From: Schleiferiaceae bacterium
GTDB taxonomy: Bacteria > Bacteroidota > Bacteroidia > Flavobacteriales > Schleiferiaceae
Assembly: GCA_018401735.1 (NCBI GenBank)
Contig: JAGYKI010000002.1
Span: 143,285 to 207,284, forward strand
DNA: 64,000 nucleotides
Direction: 5' to 3'
In this document: piece by piece, positions 16,266 through 25,411 of the stretch
Numbering within the stretch: position 1 is the first letter of the stretch
Layout of the letters: each line of letters starts with the position of its first letter
Translations under genes and position numbers: made by a program
The notes under the pieces: model-generated
Told to the model about the DNA's origin: nothing
Database searches by the model: none
The model's input: only the letters and a program-made list of their open reading frames with translations

Positions 16266-18134
16266 TTGAAAAAGACAAAAATAATTTTTTTACTAATTGC
16301 TGCAGCTATCTTTGGAAGTTGTCAAAAAGAAGAGTCCGTTGTAGCAGTTTCAAGCATTGAATCAGTTAGGGATCTTCAAGTATCTGCTAATTTTGATTGG
16401 AAGACTACTCAGGACTTGAATGTTTCTGTTATTTTACCCGATAACGGCGATATTCAACCCTTAACCATTACCAATGCAGCTGGCACCAAGACTTATTTTA
16501 GCGGGTACCCAGACGATGGCTCGAGAACGGTTAATACCAAAATTACTATTCCTTCCTATTTAAGTGAGTTAAGGTTAATCTATAATGGGATTCCGCAGCC
16601 AAATAAGGTCTCAGTTAGCAGTGGTACATTGTCTTACGATCTTAACAGATCTAATAAAACAGGCAAGGCTGCTGTTGCCCAAATAAATCTTGGATCTATA
16701 GCGAACTTTACACTTTTTACAACCGTTGGAGCGGTATCAAGTGTTGGTGCTTCCAATATCACGGGTAATATTGGCACTAATGTCGGTGCAGTTACTGGTT
16801 TTACAACACCCTCAGTTTTAAATGGCGATATTGAAATTGGTAATTCTGTAACGACCCAAGCTGGTGTTGATTTAGCATCTGCTGTTTCTGAGCTAAGTAA
16901 CTTAACCACAACAAACTCATCTCATGCTCCAGCTTTCGTAACCGAGACGCTAACTCCAGGGGTATACTCTATTGGTGGTGCATCCTCAATAACCACACTG
17001 GCTACCCTTACTTTAGATGGGCAAGGAGATCCTAATGCACTATTTGTATTTAAAGTAGCTGGCGCTTTTACGACAGGTGCAGGTGCTACAGTCGTTTTAA
17101 TTAACGGTGCAGACCCAGATAATGTATTTTGGCTTGCTACCGGTGCAATATCAATGGCTGCTTCAACTACTATTAGTGGTAATTTAATTGCTAATCCAGG
17201 AGCAGTTGATATGGGCTTAGGGGGTATATTATATGGAAGAATGCTTTCTAATGGAGGCGGCGGAGCAATTAGCTTGCTTAGTTGCTTAAGCTCCACACCA
17301 GCCCAAAATGCTTTTCATAGCGGAACATTGGCTTTTGAGGACTTATGGCCAGCCCAAGGAGATTATGACTTTAACGATCTCGTTGTTGGTTATGAGTTTG
17401 ATATCGTTAAGGATAATCAGGAAATTGTTCAGAGTATAACCGCTAGTTTCACGATTAAAGCTTATGGAGCTTATTTTAACAATGGATTCGGTTTTTCATT
17501 ACCAACAGTTAGTTCGGGTGATGTTGTTTCTGTTAGTGGTTACGATGTGCAAAACACTACGGTTTTTAGTATTGGACCAAAGGGACTGGAAAGCGGACAA
17601 TCCAACGCAACAATTATTGTGTTTGATGATGTACGCAGGGTAATGCCCCAAGTAACAGGTGGCGTTGGCGTGAATACCCAATTGGCATTTGCCTCTACTG
17701 CCCCAGTGACTGTGGTTGTGGAAATTATTTTTTCAGGAAATCTTACATACAGTCAACTAGATATTGGTTCATTTAATCCCTTCTTAATTGTTGGAACTTC
17801 ATTAAATCAAGCACCTGGAACAGGCTCTAGAGGGAAAGAAGTGCATCTCCCAAATTACCCACCCTCAGACTTGTTTGATACAAATCTTTTTGGGTCCGAT
17901 AGTGACGATTCGTCTCCAAACGCAGGAAGATATTTTGTTACTGCAAATAATCTACCATCAGCCATTAATATTGCCGAAGGATTTGATTGGGCAATTGAGT
18001 CTCAAGACATAACGGGAGCGTACAATCTTTTTGAAACATGGGCGCAAAGCAGCGGAGCGGTAGATGCCGATTGGTATCGAGATATAGCCGGGAACATTAA
18101 TAGTGGCTTAACTTATCCCAATCCCAGTAATTAA
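16266..18134 (+). CDS. LruC/DUF4842 lipoprotein with an inserted ice-binding-like (DUF3494) domain
   Basis: 622 residues, started at TTG 16266 because this gives a complete lipoprotein signal (MKKTKIIFLLIAAAIFGSC, lipid on C19). Residues ~35-135 match the LruC N-terminal region (DFDWKTTQDLNVSV and a VNTKITIPSYL strand). Residues ~137-345 are a DUF3494 ice-binding-like beta-solenoid: LGSIANFTLFTTVGAVSS, NIGTNVGAVTGF, and APAFVTETLTPGVYSI. Residues ~360-610 return to LruC/DUF4842 with FEDLWPAQGDYDFNDLVVGY, a calcium-site-like DxDxxD pattern. DUF3494 proteins bind ice or act as adhesins; LruC is a surface lipoprotein of unknown role. The two domains in one chain, one interrupting the other, is unusual. 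Confidence 0.85.
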   Translation: MKKTKIIFLLIAAAIFGSCQKEESVVAVSSIESVRDLQVSANFDWKTTQDLNVSVILPDNGDIQPLTITNAAGTKTYFSGYPDDGSRTVNTKITIPSYLSELRLIYNGIPQPNKVSVSSGTLSYDLNRSNKTGKAAVAQINLGSIANFTLFTTVGAVSSVGASNITGNIGTNVGAVTGFTTPSVLNGDIEIGNSVTTQAGVDLASAVSELSNLTTTNSSHAPAFVTETLTPGVYSIGGASSITTLATLTLDGQGDPNALFVFKVAGAFTTGAGATVVLINGADPDNVFWLATGAISMAASTTISGNLIANPGAVDMGLGGILYGRMLSNGGGGAISLLSCLSSTPAQNAFHSGTLAFEDLWPAQGDYDFNDLVVGYEFDIVKDNQEIVQSITASFTIKAYGAYFNNGFGFSLPTVSSGDVVSVSGYDVQNTTVFSIGPKGLESGQSNATIIVFDDVRRVMPQVTGGVGVNTQLAFASTAPVTVVVEIIFSGNLTYSQLDIGSFNPFLIVGTSLNQAPGTGSRGKEVHLPNYPPSDLFDTNLFGSDSDDSSPNAGRYFVTANNLPSAINIAEGFDWAIESQDITGAYNLFETWAQSSGAVDADWYRDIAGNINSGLTYPNPSN

Positions 18135-18626
18135 TAGATTGACTTTATTTTCCCCAAACCTACTCGCTAAGACTTTTAGTTTAATTTTTGGCCTTCGTAA
18201 CCGAAGCGCGTAGCGATGAGCTCAAGAACCTCATTAAATTTCAAACCTTGTAACGTGAGGCCGACTATAAATTATAGCCTCAGGTTTTCAATAAAAGGAA
18301 AAGACAAGTATAGATCGTGCAGCTGTGGTGGGCTACAACAAATGAGCTAGACGCAGGATTATCTATTTTATTGCAAACCAGGCTGGCCCCTTCTAAAAAG
18401 CGGCTTTCTTCACCTTCACCTCTCGCAATAGCGCGCTATTGCGAGAGGCTTCCGCTTGAGGCCCACTATTTACAAGGGTTTTGAGGCTTGATTTTACGTC
18501 GAACTCACGTAATTCTAGATTTTATTTGCCTGGCATAAGGCCCAATGCATAGACTTTACCCAGAATGAGATTCTTTCGTTTTTTCTGAAGGCTTGTCGAA
18601 ATAGGTGCCTTTCAGCTAGAAACAAT
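18135..18626. other. Intergenic region between convergent genes, mostly one repeat copy
   Basis: 492 bp between the LruC gene and a convergent T9SS gene. About half is the dispersed repeat at 18253-18510. The flanks hold no ORF with support and no clear terminator; a weak hairpin (CTTCG/CGAAG) occurs near 18191-18206. Confidence 0.6.
18253..18510. repeat. Dispersed MITE-like repeat, copy 1 (258 bp, complete)
   Basis: Ends are ACGTGAGGCCGAC (left) and GTCGAACTCACGT (right), an inverted pair with two mismatches that extends inward imperfectly (TATAAATTATAGCCTCA against the complement of TGAGGCTTGATTTTA). In the middle, 18419-18448 is a perfect 30-bp palindrome centred on GCGC. The whole unit aligns along its length with the copy at 54018-54276, which is 259 bp, with many substitutions but almost no length change. 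No coding capacity. Confidence 0.8.
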
Positions 18627-20141
18627 TTAATACTGCAACCAGATTTTCTGAGAATGGTAATTTCTGCCGCCACTCCTGGTTTGTAGAATGTACACGCCCT
18701 GATTTAAATCTGTAATGTTTAAGGTTTTACTAGCCTTGAAACTACCTTCTCGAATGGCTTGACCTAAGGAATTGTAGAGTACATATTTGATCTCCTGTTC
18801 GAGATCCGCTTCTAAATGCAAAACACCAGTAGTAGGGTTTGGGTAAACCCGCAATTCCGCTTGTAAAGGCCTTATTTCTTCCAAACCGATACTTTGACAA
18901 CCTTTTTGCAAGCAACCATACTGATCGGTTTTAAGCATGTAGAAATGCTGAATACGCACTGGGGCAATGTCATTATCCCAGTCGAATAATTGTCCGATAT
19001 GTAAAAAGCCAGAGTCCGGTGCTTCCTGAAAAGCCCAGATGTGATTGAGATCAGTTGAGTCATTCAAATGATAGTAAGAGCGCATCCAGATGCTGTCCCC
19101 CTGTGGGGTGAATTTGTAGGCTGTGATTGGAAAATTCCCAGGAAGCACTTGAATATCGCCAGCTACATAGAAATTACCATCACTGGTTCTTATCAAATCC
19201 TCAAACCGAAAATAAGGCAACTCAGGTCCAGTAGCGGTGTCGTAAACAACTTGTCCTGAAGTATCAATACGACCAAGCCTCATCCTCGTGGGGTACGCAT
19301 AGTTTATCGTATTAGGCCAAAATCCTAAAATTTCCATCCGAGCAAAACTATAGGTACCATTCCCATTATCTAAAGCCGCAATGTTTTGACTACCTAAATC
19401 CTGGTTGAAAGAGTAAAACCATTTTAAGGCTCCAGTTTGGAGATCAATACGAGCAGCAAAGGAATGATCTGTATTCGATTGGGTTGGAACATAATGGTTC
19501 GCTCTACCAGTAACCAAGCAAGAACCAAATTGATCAATAACCAGATCTTCACTGTGGTAACCACCATTCATACCTGGAATGGTATCTGGAACCCTTAGCT
19601 CCCATATGGGATTGAAAGAGTTATCAAACTTTGCGACCCACAAATCATACTTATTGTAATTGGTAAGCCGGAATAATAGACCTGTTACAACGAAGGTCGA
19701 ATCTGTGTCAAATACCATATCCCAAATAGCCGGGAGTGCACCTTGAAACTCCAAATGTTTTGTTGTTTTTACCGTGTCGAGAGATAGGTCAAATTTTGTG
19801 AATCGGACAAATACGGAATCATCCCTTATATAGTCTGTTTGAGCCAAATAATAATTAGCTGAATCCGAGTGAAAACATTTAAAACAGGGAGAAACCCTTC
19901 GAACAGAGTCTGGCGATCCATAATAGTCATAAGATTTATGAAAAATTTTCTGACCAATACTATCGAAGAGGCCGACTTGCAACAATCCTAATGAATCACG
20001 ATCCTCATCCGCAACAACAAAACCACCATTAACAAAAAGCAAAGCAGGTCTATTAGCCCCGCCGAAAGTGGAGTCTGTCTTGCTAAATCTTTGGGCACTT
20101 AGTTGCAGCGAAAAAAGAAATAAAAGTAAGATTAATCTCAT
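18627..20141 (-). CDS. Secreted protein with T9SS type A sorting domain, beta-propeller-like
   Basis: 504 residues. The signal peptide is MRLILLLFLFSLQLSAQ. The body is all beta, with repeating blocks that hold WDM/WEL and D-x-FGS-type turns and phrases such as AALDNGNGTYSFAR and SDGNFYVAGD, like the delta-60/PQQ-like propellers of secreted Bacteroidota proteins. The C-terminal ~75 residues (LRVYPNPTTGVLHL, DLNQGVYILQTRSG) are a type A sorting domain. Substrate or role is unknown. It converges with the LruC gene and is divergent from paaG. Confidence 0.8.
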   Translation of the reverse strand: MRLILLLFLFSLQLSAQRFSKTDSTFGGANRPALLFVNGGFVVADEDRDSLGLLQVGLFDSIGQKIFHKSYDYYGSPDSVRRVSPCFKCFHSDSANYYLAQTDYIRDDSVFVRFTKFDLSLDTVKTTKHLEFQGALPAIWDMVFDTDSTFVVTGLLFRLTNYNKYDLWVAKFDNSFNPIWELRVPDTIPGMNGGYHSEDLVIDQFGSCLVTGRANHYVPTQSNTDHSFAARIDLQTGALKWFYSFNQDLGSQNIAALDNGNGTYSFARMEILGFWPNTINYAYPTRMRLGRIDTSGQVVYDTATGPELPYFRFEDLIRTSDGNFYVAGDIQVLPGNFPITAYKFTPQGDSIWMRSYYHLNDSTDLNHIWAFQEAPDSGFLHIGQLFDWDNDIAPVRIQHFYMLKTDQYGCLQKGCQSIGLEEIRPLQAELRVYPNPTTGVLHLEADLEQEIKYVLYNSLGQAIREGSFKASKTLNITDLNQGVYILQTRSGGRNYHSQKIWLQY

Positions 20142-20169
20142 GGTATAAAGATGGTAAAAAAAGGAATTC

Positions 20170-20263
20170 GCCCTCTCTTAATAGCCGCTATTGTTTCGTC
20201 AGCTCCTCTACAGCTCCACTATTTTTAAGTGGTCTGAGACTTAATTTTCCGTCGAATTCACAT
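20170..20263. repeat. Dispersed MITE-like repeat, copy 2 (right half only)
   Basis: From CCCTCTC through CTCCACTATTT, GGTCTGAGAC and GTCGAATTCACATTAA this matches the right half of copies 1 and 4 in the same order. The left end is missing. It lies in the divergent spacer between the T9SS gene and paaG, so it probably contributes to the leader or promoter of paaG. Confidence 0.65.
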
Positions 20264-20286
20264 TAACTTAGCCCCAAAAGAAATTT

Positions 20287-21066
20287 ATGTCAGATTATAT
20301 ACTCTCTCAGCAAGAAGGCGGTGTTTTGCGCCTGAGCCTCAATCGTCCCGATAAATACAACTCTTTCGTGCGTGAGATGGCCTTAGATTTACAAGCGCAT
20401 CTGCGTAAAGCGGAAGAAGACTCTTCGGTGCGGGCGATATATTTAACCGGTTTGGGGAAAGCTTTTTGTGCGGGACAAGATTTGGCGGAAGCCACCGACC
20501 CCAATGGTCCCGAACTCACCAAAATTGTGACGGAACATTATAATCCCATTATTTTACAATTACGCGCTTTAAGCAAGCCCGTGGTGGCAGCAGTAAACGG
20601 CGTGGCGGCGGGTGCAGGTGCTAATATTGCCCTTGCTTGCGATATTGTAGTGGCCCACGAAGGCGCCAGTTTTATTCAGGCCTTTTCTAAAATTGGCTTA
20701 ATTCCCGATAGTGGTGGCACTTATACTTTACCGCGCTTAATTGGCCAGCAAAAAGCTTCGGCCTTAATGATGCTGGGCGATAAAGTTAGCGCCGCAGAAG
20801 CAGAAAGTATGGGCATGATTTACAAGGTTTTCTCGGCGGAGACTTTCGCAGAAGAGAGCTTTAAAATTGCCGCTCAATTAGCAAAAATGCCGACAAAAGC
20901 ATTAGCGGCTACTAAAGCACTGCTCAACGAATCTTTTGCCAACAACTTAGAAGATCAATTGGCTTTGGAGGATAAATATCAAACCGAATGCGGTTTAAGT
21001 TACGATTACCGCGAGGGTACGGCTGCCTTTTTAGAGAAACGCAGACCGGAATTTAAAGGTGAGTAA
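20287..21066 (+). CDS. paaG: Ring-1,2-epoxyphenylacetyl-CoA isomerase PaaG (crotonase fold)
   Basis: 259 residues, close to the usual 262. It converts the ring epoxide to oxepin-CoA and also moves double bonds in later beta-oxidation. Crotonase marks: AFCAGQDLAE (first oxyanion-hole strand), GVAAGAGANIALACDI (second), and GLIPDSGGTYTLPRLIG, in which the Asp after Pro is the acid/base residue typical of PaaG rather than the Glu of hydratases. It heads the second phenylacetate island, 42 nt before paaH. Confidence 0.9.
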   Translation: MSDYILSQQEGGVLRLSLNRPDKYNSFVREMALDLQAHLRKAEEDSSVRAIYLTGLGKAFCAGQDLAEATDPNGPELTKIVTEHYNPIILQLRALSKPVVAAVNGVAAGAGANIALACDIVVAHEGASFIQAFSKIGLIPDSGGTYTLPRLIGQQKASALMMLGDKVSAAEAESMGMIYKVFSAETFAEESFKIAAQLAKMPTKALAATKALLNESFANNLEDQLALEDKYQTECGLSYDYREGTAAFLEKRRPEFKGE

Positions 21067-21108
21067 GATTATAAAATACCCATCAGGCGCAAGCCTAAAA
21101 AATAAAAT

Positions 21109-22266
21109 ATGCAAGTAGGAATTATTGGTGCTGGAGCAATGGGCTCTGGAATTGCGCAGGTAGCGGCGCAGAATGGACATGCCGTTTTTATTATCGACAA
21201 TCACCGCGTGGCTTTAGAAAAAGCAAAAAAAGGTCATGAGAAAATTATGGCCCGTTTGGTGGAAAAGGAAAAAATAAGCGAAGACGAAGCACAAGCTATT
21301 TTAAAGCGCATCGAATATCATTCGAGTTTAGATCAATTGGAGCATGCGGATTTAGTAATTGAGGCGATTATTGAAAATTTAGAAATAAAAAAGAACCTCT
21401 TCAAAAATTTAGAAGAGATCTGTTCGGAAGGTTGCATTTTGGCTTCTAACACCTCTTCTTTATCCATTGCTTCCATTGCTTCGGCGGTAAAAAGGTCGGA
21501 AAGAGTACTGGGAATTCATTTCTTTAATCCCGCTCCTTTAATGCCATTGGTGGAAATTATTCCCGCCATTACCACCAGTCCCGAAAACTTAATTAAAGCC
21601 AAGGAAATTATTGATTCTTGGGGCAAGGTTTCGGTGTTAGCGAAAGACACCCCTGGCTTTATTGTAAACCGCGTGGCTCGTCCTTTTTACGGGGAAGCGG
21701 TGCGCATTTATGAAGAAGGCGTGGCCGATATTGCCACCATCGATTGGGCCATGAAAGAGCTGGCGGGTTTTAGAATGGGGCCTTTTACTTTGATGGATTT
21801 TATTGGTCACGATGTAAATTATGCGGTAAGCGAAAGTGTTTTTACCGCCTTTTATTTCGATCCGCGTTACCGTCCTAATTTTAGTCAGAAACGCTTGGTG
21901 GAAGCCGGTTTACTGGGAAGAAAAAGCGGTAGAGGTTTTTACGATTACCGCGAGGGAGCGCATCTGCCAGAAGCGAAAAAAGACGAGGCTTTAGGCCAAA
22001 AAATAGTGGAGCGTATTGTAGCCATGTTAATGAATGAGGCCATAGATGCTTTGTTTTTAAACATCGCCAGCGCCGAGGATATAGATCTGGCCATGACCAA
22101 AGGGGTGAACTACCCTAAAGGATTATTGGCTTGGGCCGATGAGTGGGGAGCGAAGAAAGTTTTAGCTATTTTAGATAATTTGTACGACGAGTACCGCGAG
22201 GATCGTTACCGCGCTTCCGCTTTGCTGCGCAGAAAGGCAAAAACGGGCGCCAAGTTTTTGGAATAA
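21109..22266 (+). CDS. paaH: 3-hydroxyacyl-CoA dehydrogenase PaaH
   Basis: 385 residues. It oxidises 3-hydroxyadipyl-CoA to 3-oxoadipyl-CoA with NAD+. The N-terminal Rossmann motif is GIIGAGAMGSGIAQ (4-17). Further marks are SNTSSLSI, the catalytic-His segment HFFNPAPLMPLVEI, and KDTPGFIVNRVARP before the helical C-terminal dimerisation region (about 185-285). A second, shorter C-terminal helical repeat follows (ALFLNIASAEDIDLAMTKG). It is shorter than the ~475-residue E. coli PaaH. It lies in the paa operon. Confidence 0.9.
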   Translation: MQVGIIGAGAMGSGIAQVAAQNGHAVFIIDNHRVALEKAKKGHEKIMARLVEKEKISEDEAQAILKRIEYHSSLDQLEHADLVIEAIIENLEIKKNLFKNLEEICSEGCILASNTSSLSIASIASAVKRSERVLGIHFFNPAPLMPLVEIIPAITTSPENLIKAKEIIDSWGKVSVLAKDTPGFIVNRVARPFYGEAVRIYEEGVADIATIDWAMKELAGFRMGPFTLMDFIGHDVNYAVSESVFTAFYFDPRYRPNFSQKRLVEAGLLGRKSGRGFYDYREGAHLPEAKKDEALGQKIVERIVAMLMNEAIDALFLNIASAEDIDLAMTKGVNYPKGLLAWADEWGAKKVLAILDNLYDEYREDRYRASALLRRKAKTGAKFLE

Positions 22267-22326
22267 ATTTTTGAGTCTTTGTAATAATGGAAGCTTAAAG
22301 CCTACTAATACCAAATAAACAAGCTT

Positions 22327-23805
22327 ATGTACCTTACTTTGTTAAAGCACCAGTGGCGTAAAACCACGCGCAGTTCCTTCTTTCGGCAGGGCTGGGGGGT
22401 GAAAATTTTAATGACCATTGTTGCCCTTTACTTCTTAGCGAGTTTTGGTGCTTTGGGTTATTTCGCCAAGGAAATACTAAATCAGGCTTTTGACGAGCCG
22501 GCTGTGCTTACCCCCATTTTCATGGGATTTGTACTCTATTATTTATTGGTGGACTTAGTAATGCGCTTCTTTTTACAAGACCTTACCGTGCTTACCGTGC
22601 AGCATTATTTGGTGCTTCCCATCGCGAAGTCGAAGGTGATAAACTACTTATTAGGGAGCTCCATTTTTAGCTTCTTTAATTTACTACCCCTCTTTTTAAT
22701 TACGCCTTGGGCCATTCGCGTAGTGGCGGTAGAGCAAGGGCCAACCGATGCAGTACTATGGTTTTTGGCCCTTTTGGGATTTGTTTTTACCAATCACTTT
22801 TTAGCCATTTATGTGAAGCGCGTTTTAGCGGTAAACGTTAAAATATTTGGCGCGGTAGCATTAGTTGTGGCGCTGGCCTTTTTGGGCGATTTTATGGATT
22901 GGTTTTCCCTTACCGAATTATCGAAAAGTATTTTTGGACCGCTGGGCGCAGATCCGCTTTTAGGATTAGTAAGTTTTGGCTTAATGGCTCTAATCTATTT
23001 GGTGAACTTCCGCTTTCTCCTAAAAATGACCCACCTCGATCGTTGGAAGGTCGCAGCCAAAGAGGCGAGTAGCACCCGTTTTTCTTTCTTGGAGCAACGC
23101 GGGCCTTTAGGTTTAATGATGGCCAATGAGCTTAAGCTGATTACGCGAAACAAGCGAACCAAAACTATTTTGTGGATGACGCTTTTTTTCTCCGCCTATG
23201 GTTTGATTTTCTATACTAATCCTATTTATAAAGACAGTATTAGCTGGTTACTCTTTGTGGGGATTTTTATGACAGGGATTTTCTTAATCAATTACGGACA
23301 GTTTTTAGTAAGCTGGGAAAGCGCTTATTTTGATGGTATTCTTACCCGCGCTTATCGCATGGAAGAGTATTATAAATCGAAATACTATTTGTTGGCCTTT
23401 AGTGCGGTCGTTATGTATATTCTTACCTTGCCTTATGGCTATTTCGGCATGAAGGCCATCTATATAAATACAGCTTGTTTTATATACAATGTGGGTGTAA
23501 ATACCTTGGTCTTAATATTCGCCAGCACCTATAACAAAAAGCCCATTGATCTCAGTCGCGGGAGTGCTTTCAACTACCAAGGTACTGGTGCCGCACAGTT
23601 TTTAATTATCATTCCTTTAATGGTCGTGCCCATGCTAATGGTTTACGCTTTCGATTTATTATGGGATGGCAATTACGGCTTGATATTCTTAGCAGCTTTG
23701 GGTTTGATCGGCATCTTGTCGAGAAATTACTTCATCAAGCAAACGGTTTTAAACTTCCAAGAGAAAAAATATATTAATGCGGCGGGTTACCGTCAGCGCG
23801 ATTAA
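22327..23805 (+). CDS. DUF5687 membrane protein (ABC transporter permease-like)
   Basis: 492 residues with about ten to twelve hydrophobic segments and a short N-terminal MYLTLLKHQWRKTTRSSFFRQ. This is the DUF5687 family of Bacteroidota, permease-like proteins that pair with an ABC ATPase. The ATPase gene follows 11 nt downstream, which supports a two-gene exporter of the ABC-2 kind. The transported compound is unknown; its place between paaH and paaI suggests a link to aromatic-acid metabolism, but that is inference. Confidence 0.85.
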   Translation: MYLTLLKHQWRKTTRSSFFRQGWGVKILMTIVALYFLASFGALGYFAKEILNQAFDEPAVLTPIFMGFVLYYLLVDLVMRFFLQDLTVLTVQHYLVLPIAKSKVINYLLGSSIFSFFNLLPLFLITPWAIRVVAVEQGPTDAVLWFLALLGFVFTNHFLAIYVKRVLAVNVKIFGAVALVVALAFLGDFMDWFSLTELSKSIFGPLGADPLLGLVSFGLMALIYLVNFRFLLKMTHLDRWKVAAKEASSTRFSFLEQRGPLGLMMANELKLITRNKRTKTILWMTLFFSAYGLIFYTNPIYKDSISWLLFVGIFMTGIFLINYGQFLVSWESAYFDGILTRAYRMEEYYKSKYYLLAFSAVVMYILTLPYGYFGMKAIYINTACFIYNVGVNTLVLIFASTYNKKPIDLSRGSAFNYQGTGAAQFLIIIPLMVVPMLMVYAFDLLWDGNYGLIFLAALGLIGILSRNYFIKQTVLNFQEKKYINAAGYRQRD

Positions 23806-23816
23806 AATAATTGACT

Positions 23817-24560
23817 ATGAGCATTTTAAGCATCAAAAATTTAGAGAAATCCTATAACGGTACCAAAGTTTTAAATATTGGCGAACTAGAAATCGAAGCG
23901 GGTAAGTCCTTCGGTTTAGTGGGAAATAACGGCGCGGGCAAGACTACGCTCTTTCGCTTGCTTCTCGATTTAATTCGGGCCGATAAGGGCGAGGTTTTAA
24001 GCAAAGGAGTAAACGTAGCAAAAAGTGAAGATTGGAAACTCTACACCGGTAGTTTTATCGACGAAGGCTTTTTAATCGATTACCTCACGCCCGATGAGTA
24101 TTTTCAGTTTATCGCTGGTTTACATAATATGAGCGCGGGCGATTTAGAAGCGGCTTTAGCGGGTTACGAAGAATTATTCGCGGGTGAGATTCGCGGTAAG
24201 AAAAAGTATATCCGCGACTTAAGTAAGGGAAACCAGAAGAAGGTAGGTATTGTAGGTGCGCTTTTAAGTAATCCCGATATTTTAATTCTCGATGAGCCTT
24301 TTGCCAACCTCGACCCCTCTACCCAATTTCGTTTGATTGATGAATTGCAAAAAATCAATAAGGAAACGGACATCACCATGCTTATTTCCAGTCACGATTT
24401 AGGACACGTGGCTAAATTCTGTGAGCGCATTGTGGTTTTAGATAAGGGTGAAATTGTGAAGGATATTCATACTAATTCCGAAACACTACAAGAGCTAGAA
24501 ACCTTCTTTATTCAAAAGATTAAAGGCGGCGAAGTAGCGGAGGAAGCCACGGAGCAGTAG
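23817..24560 (+). CDS. ABC transporter ATP-binding protein
   Basis: 247 residues from the ATG at 23817 (a TTG at 23811 is also in frame). Complete ATPase: Walker A GNNGAGKTT (36-44), signature LSKGNQKKVG (135-144), Walker B ILILDEP with D159 and E160, and the switch His in SSHDLGHV. It should energise the DUF5687 permease just upstream. The C-terminus ends in an acidic tail. Its stop shares one base with the GTG start of the next gene, so the following 2Fe-2S protein is translationally coupled. Confidence 0.92.
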   Translation: MSILSIKNLEKSYNGTKVLNIGELEIEAGKSFGLVGNNGAGKTTLFRLLLDLIRADKGEVLSKGVNVAKSEDWKLYTGSFIDEGFLIDYLTPDEYFQFIAGLHNMSAGDLEAALAGYEELFAGEIRGKKKYIRDLSKGNQKKVGIVGALLSNPDILILDEPFANLDPSTQFRLIDELQKINKETDITMLISSHDLGHVAKFCERIVVLDKGEIVKDIHTNSETLQELETFFIQKIKGGEVAEEATEQ

Positions 24561-24910
24561 TGGAAAAAGACGATAAATTTCACATCTCCTTTAAGGGTAA
24601 AACTTGGGCGGTAGAAGCAGGCAGTAATTTGCGCGCGGCCTTGCTTAAAGAAAACCTGAGTCCGCATAATGGTGCCGCACAGTGGTTAAACTGCAAAGGC
24701 TTGGGCACCTGTGGCACTTGCGCCTTAGAGATTGAGGGTAATCTAGGCCCTTTAAATGCGCGTGAGAAATGGCGCTTGAATTTTCCGCCTCATAAAGAAG
24801 CGAATCAATTACGCTTGGCTTGTCAAATTAAGGTGCAGAGTGATTTAAAACTGCAAAAGCATACGGGATTTTGGGGGGAGAAGAAGGGGGAGGTTTTAGA
24901 TAAACCTTAG
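24560..24910 (+). CDS. Small 2Fe-2S ferredoxin-like protein
   Basis: 116 residues, GTG start overlapping the previous stop. The plant-type 2Fe-2S pattern is C45-x5-C51-x2-C54 with the fourth ligand C88 (LACQIKV). The N-terminal strands (FKGKTWAVEAGSNLRAALLK) are typical of the ferredoxin fold. It carries no reductase domain and so is an electron carrier or a sensor. Partner unknown; candidates are the ABC system, with which it is coupled, or an oxygenase. A ferredoxin coupled to an ABC pair inside a paa operon is not a standard arrangement. Confidence 0.8.
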   Translation: MEKDDKFHISFKGKTWAVEAGSNLRAALLKENLSPHNGAAQWLNCKGLGTCGTCALEIEGNLGPLNAREKWRLNFPPHKEANQLRLACQIKVQSDLKLQKHTGFWGEKKGEVLDKP

Positions 24911-24919
24911 CTTTGCAGC

Positions 24920-25411
24920 ATGAAAAATCAAAAGCGCGATTTCATTAGCGAAGCAATCGTTGAATACGATGGTTTACCAGCCGAAGAACAAGGGAAATTA
25001 CTGATTCAGGTTTTAGAAGATCAGCCCTATTTAATGGGCTTTATTACCAATGTAGCGGAAGAGTTTAGCGATTCTCAGCACGAAGCTTTAGTAGAATCTC
25101 TGTTAATTCTTACCAATGCTTTTATTGCCGCCACCGTTCCCGTGGGTATGGTTCCCGCTCAATTAATCGAAGAAATTATTAAACTCAAAACTGATGTTGA
25201 CGAAGAGTCGATTGAAGTGGAAGAAGTAGAGCTCAGCGATAGTCCTAAGGTATTTGAAGATCTCCGGGCCCGGGCAGTCTTAAAATCCGATCTAGCGGAA
25301 GCGAAAGCAGAAGTGCAATTGAGCTTTAACTTAATGCTTGACGTAATTATCACTGCCGTAGAAAGGGTGGTGGATTATGAAATCAGTCAACTAGAAAAGG
25401 CGAAAAAATGA
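24920..25411 (+). CDS. Uncharacterised helical protein in the paa operon
   Basis: 163 residues, no family recognised. Predicted to be almost all helix and soluble, with a mid-hydrophobic stretch (LLILTNAFIAATVPVGMVPAQLIEE, about 60-85; not long or clean enough to be a sure TM) and acidic linkers around 92-112. Its stop overlaps the ATG of paaI (ATGA), and it starts 9 nt after the 2Fe-2S gene. Tight coupling on both sides suggests a working link with PaaI and the ferredoxin. Confidence 0.7.
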   Translation: MKNQKRDFISEAIVEYDGLPAEEQGKLLIQVLEDQPYLMGFITNVAEEFSDSQHEALVESLLILTNAFIAATVPVGMVPAQLIEEIIKLKTDVDEESIEVEEVELSDSPKVFEDLRARAVLKSDLAEAKAEVQLSFNLMLDVIITAVERVVDYEISQLEKAKK

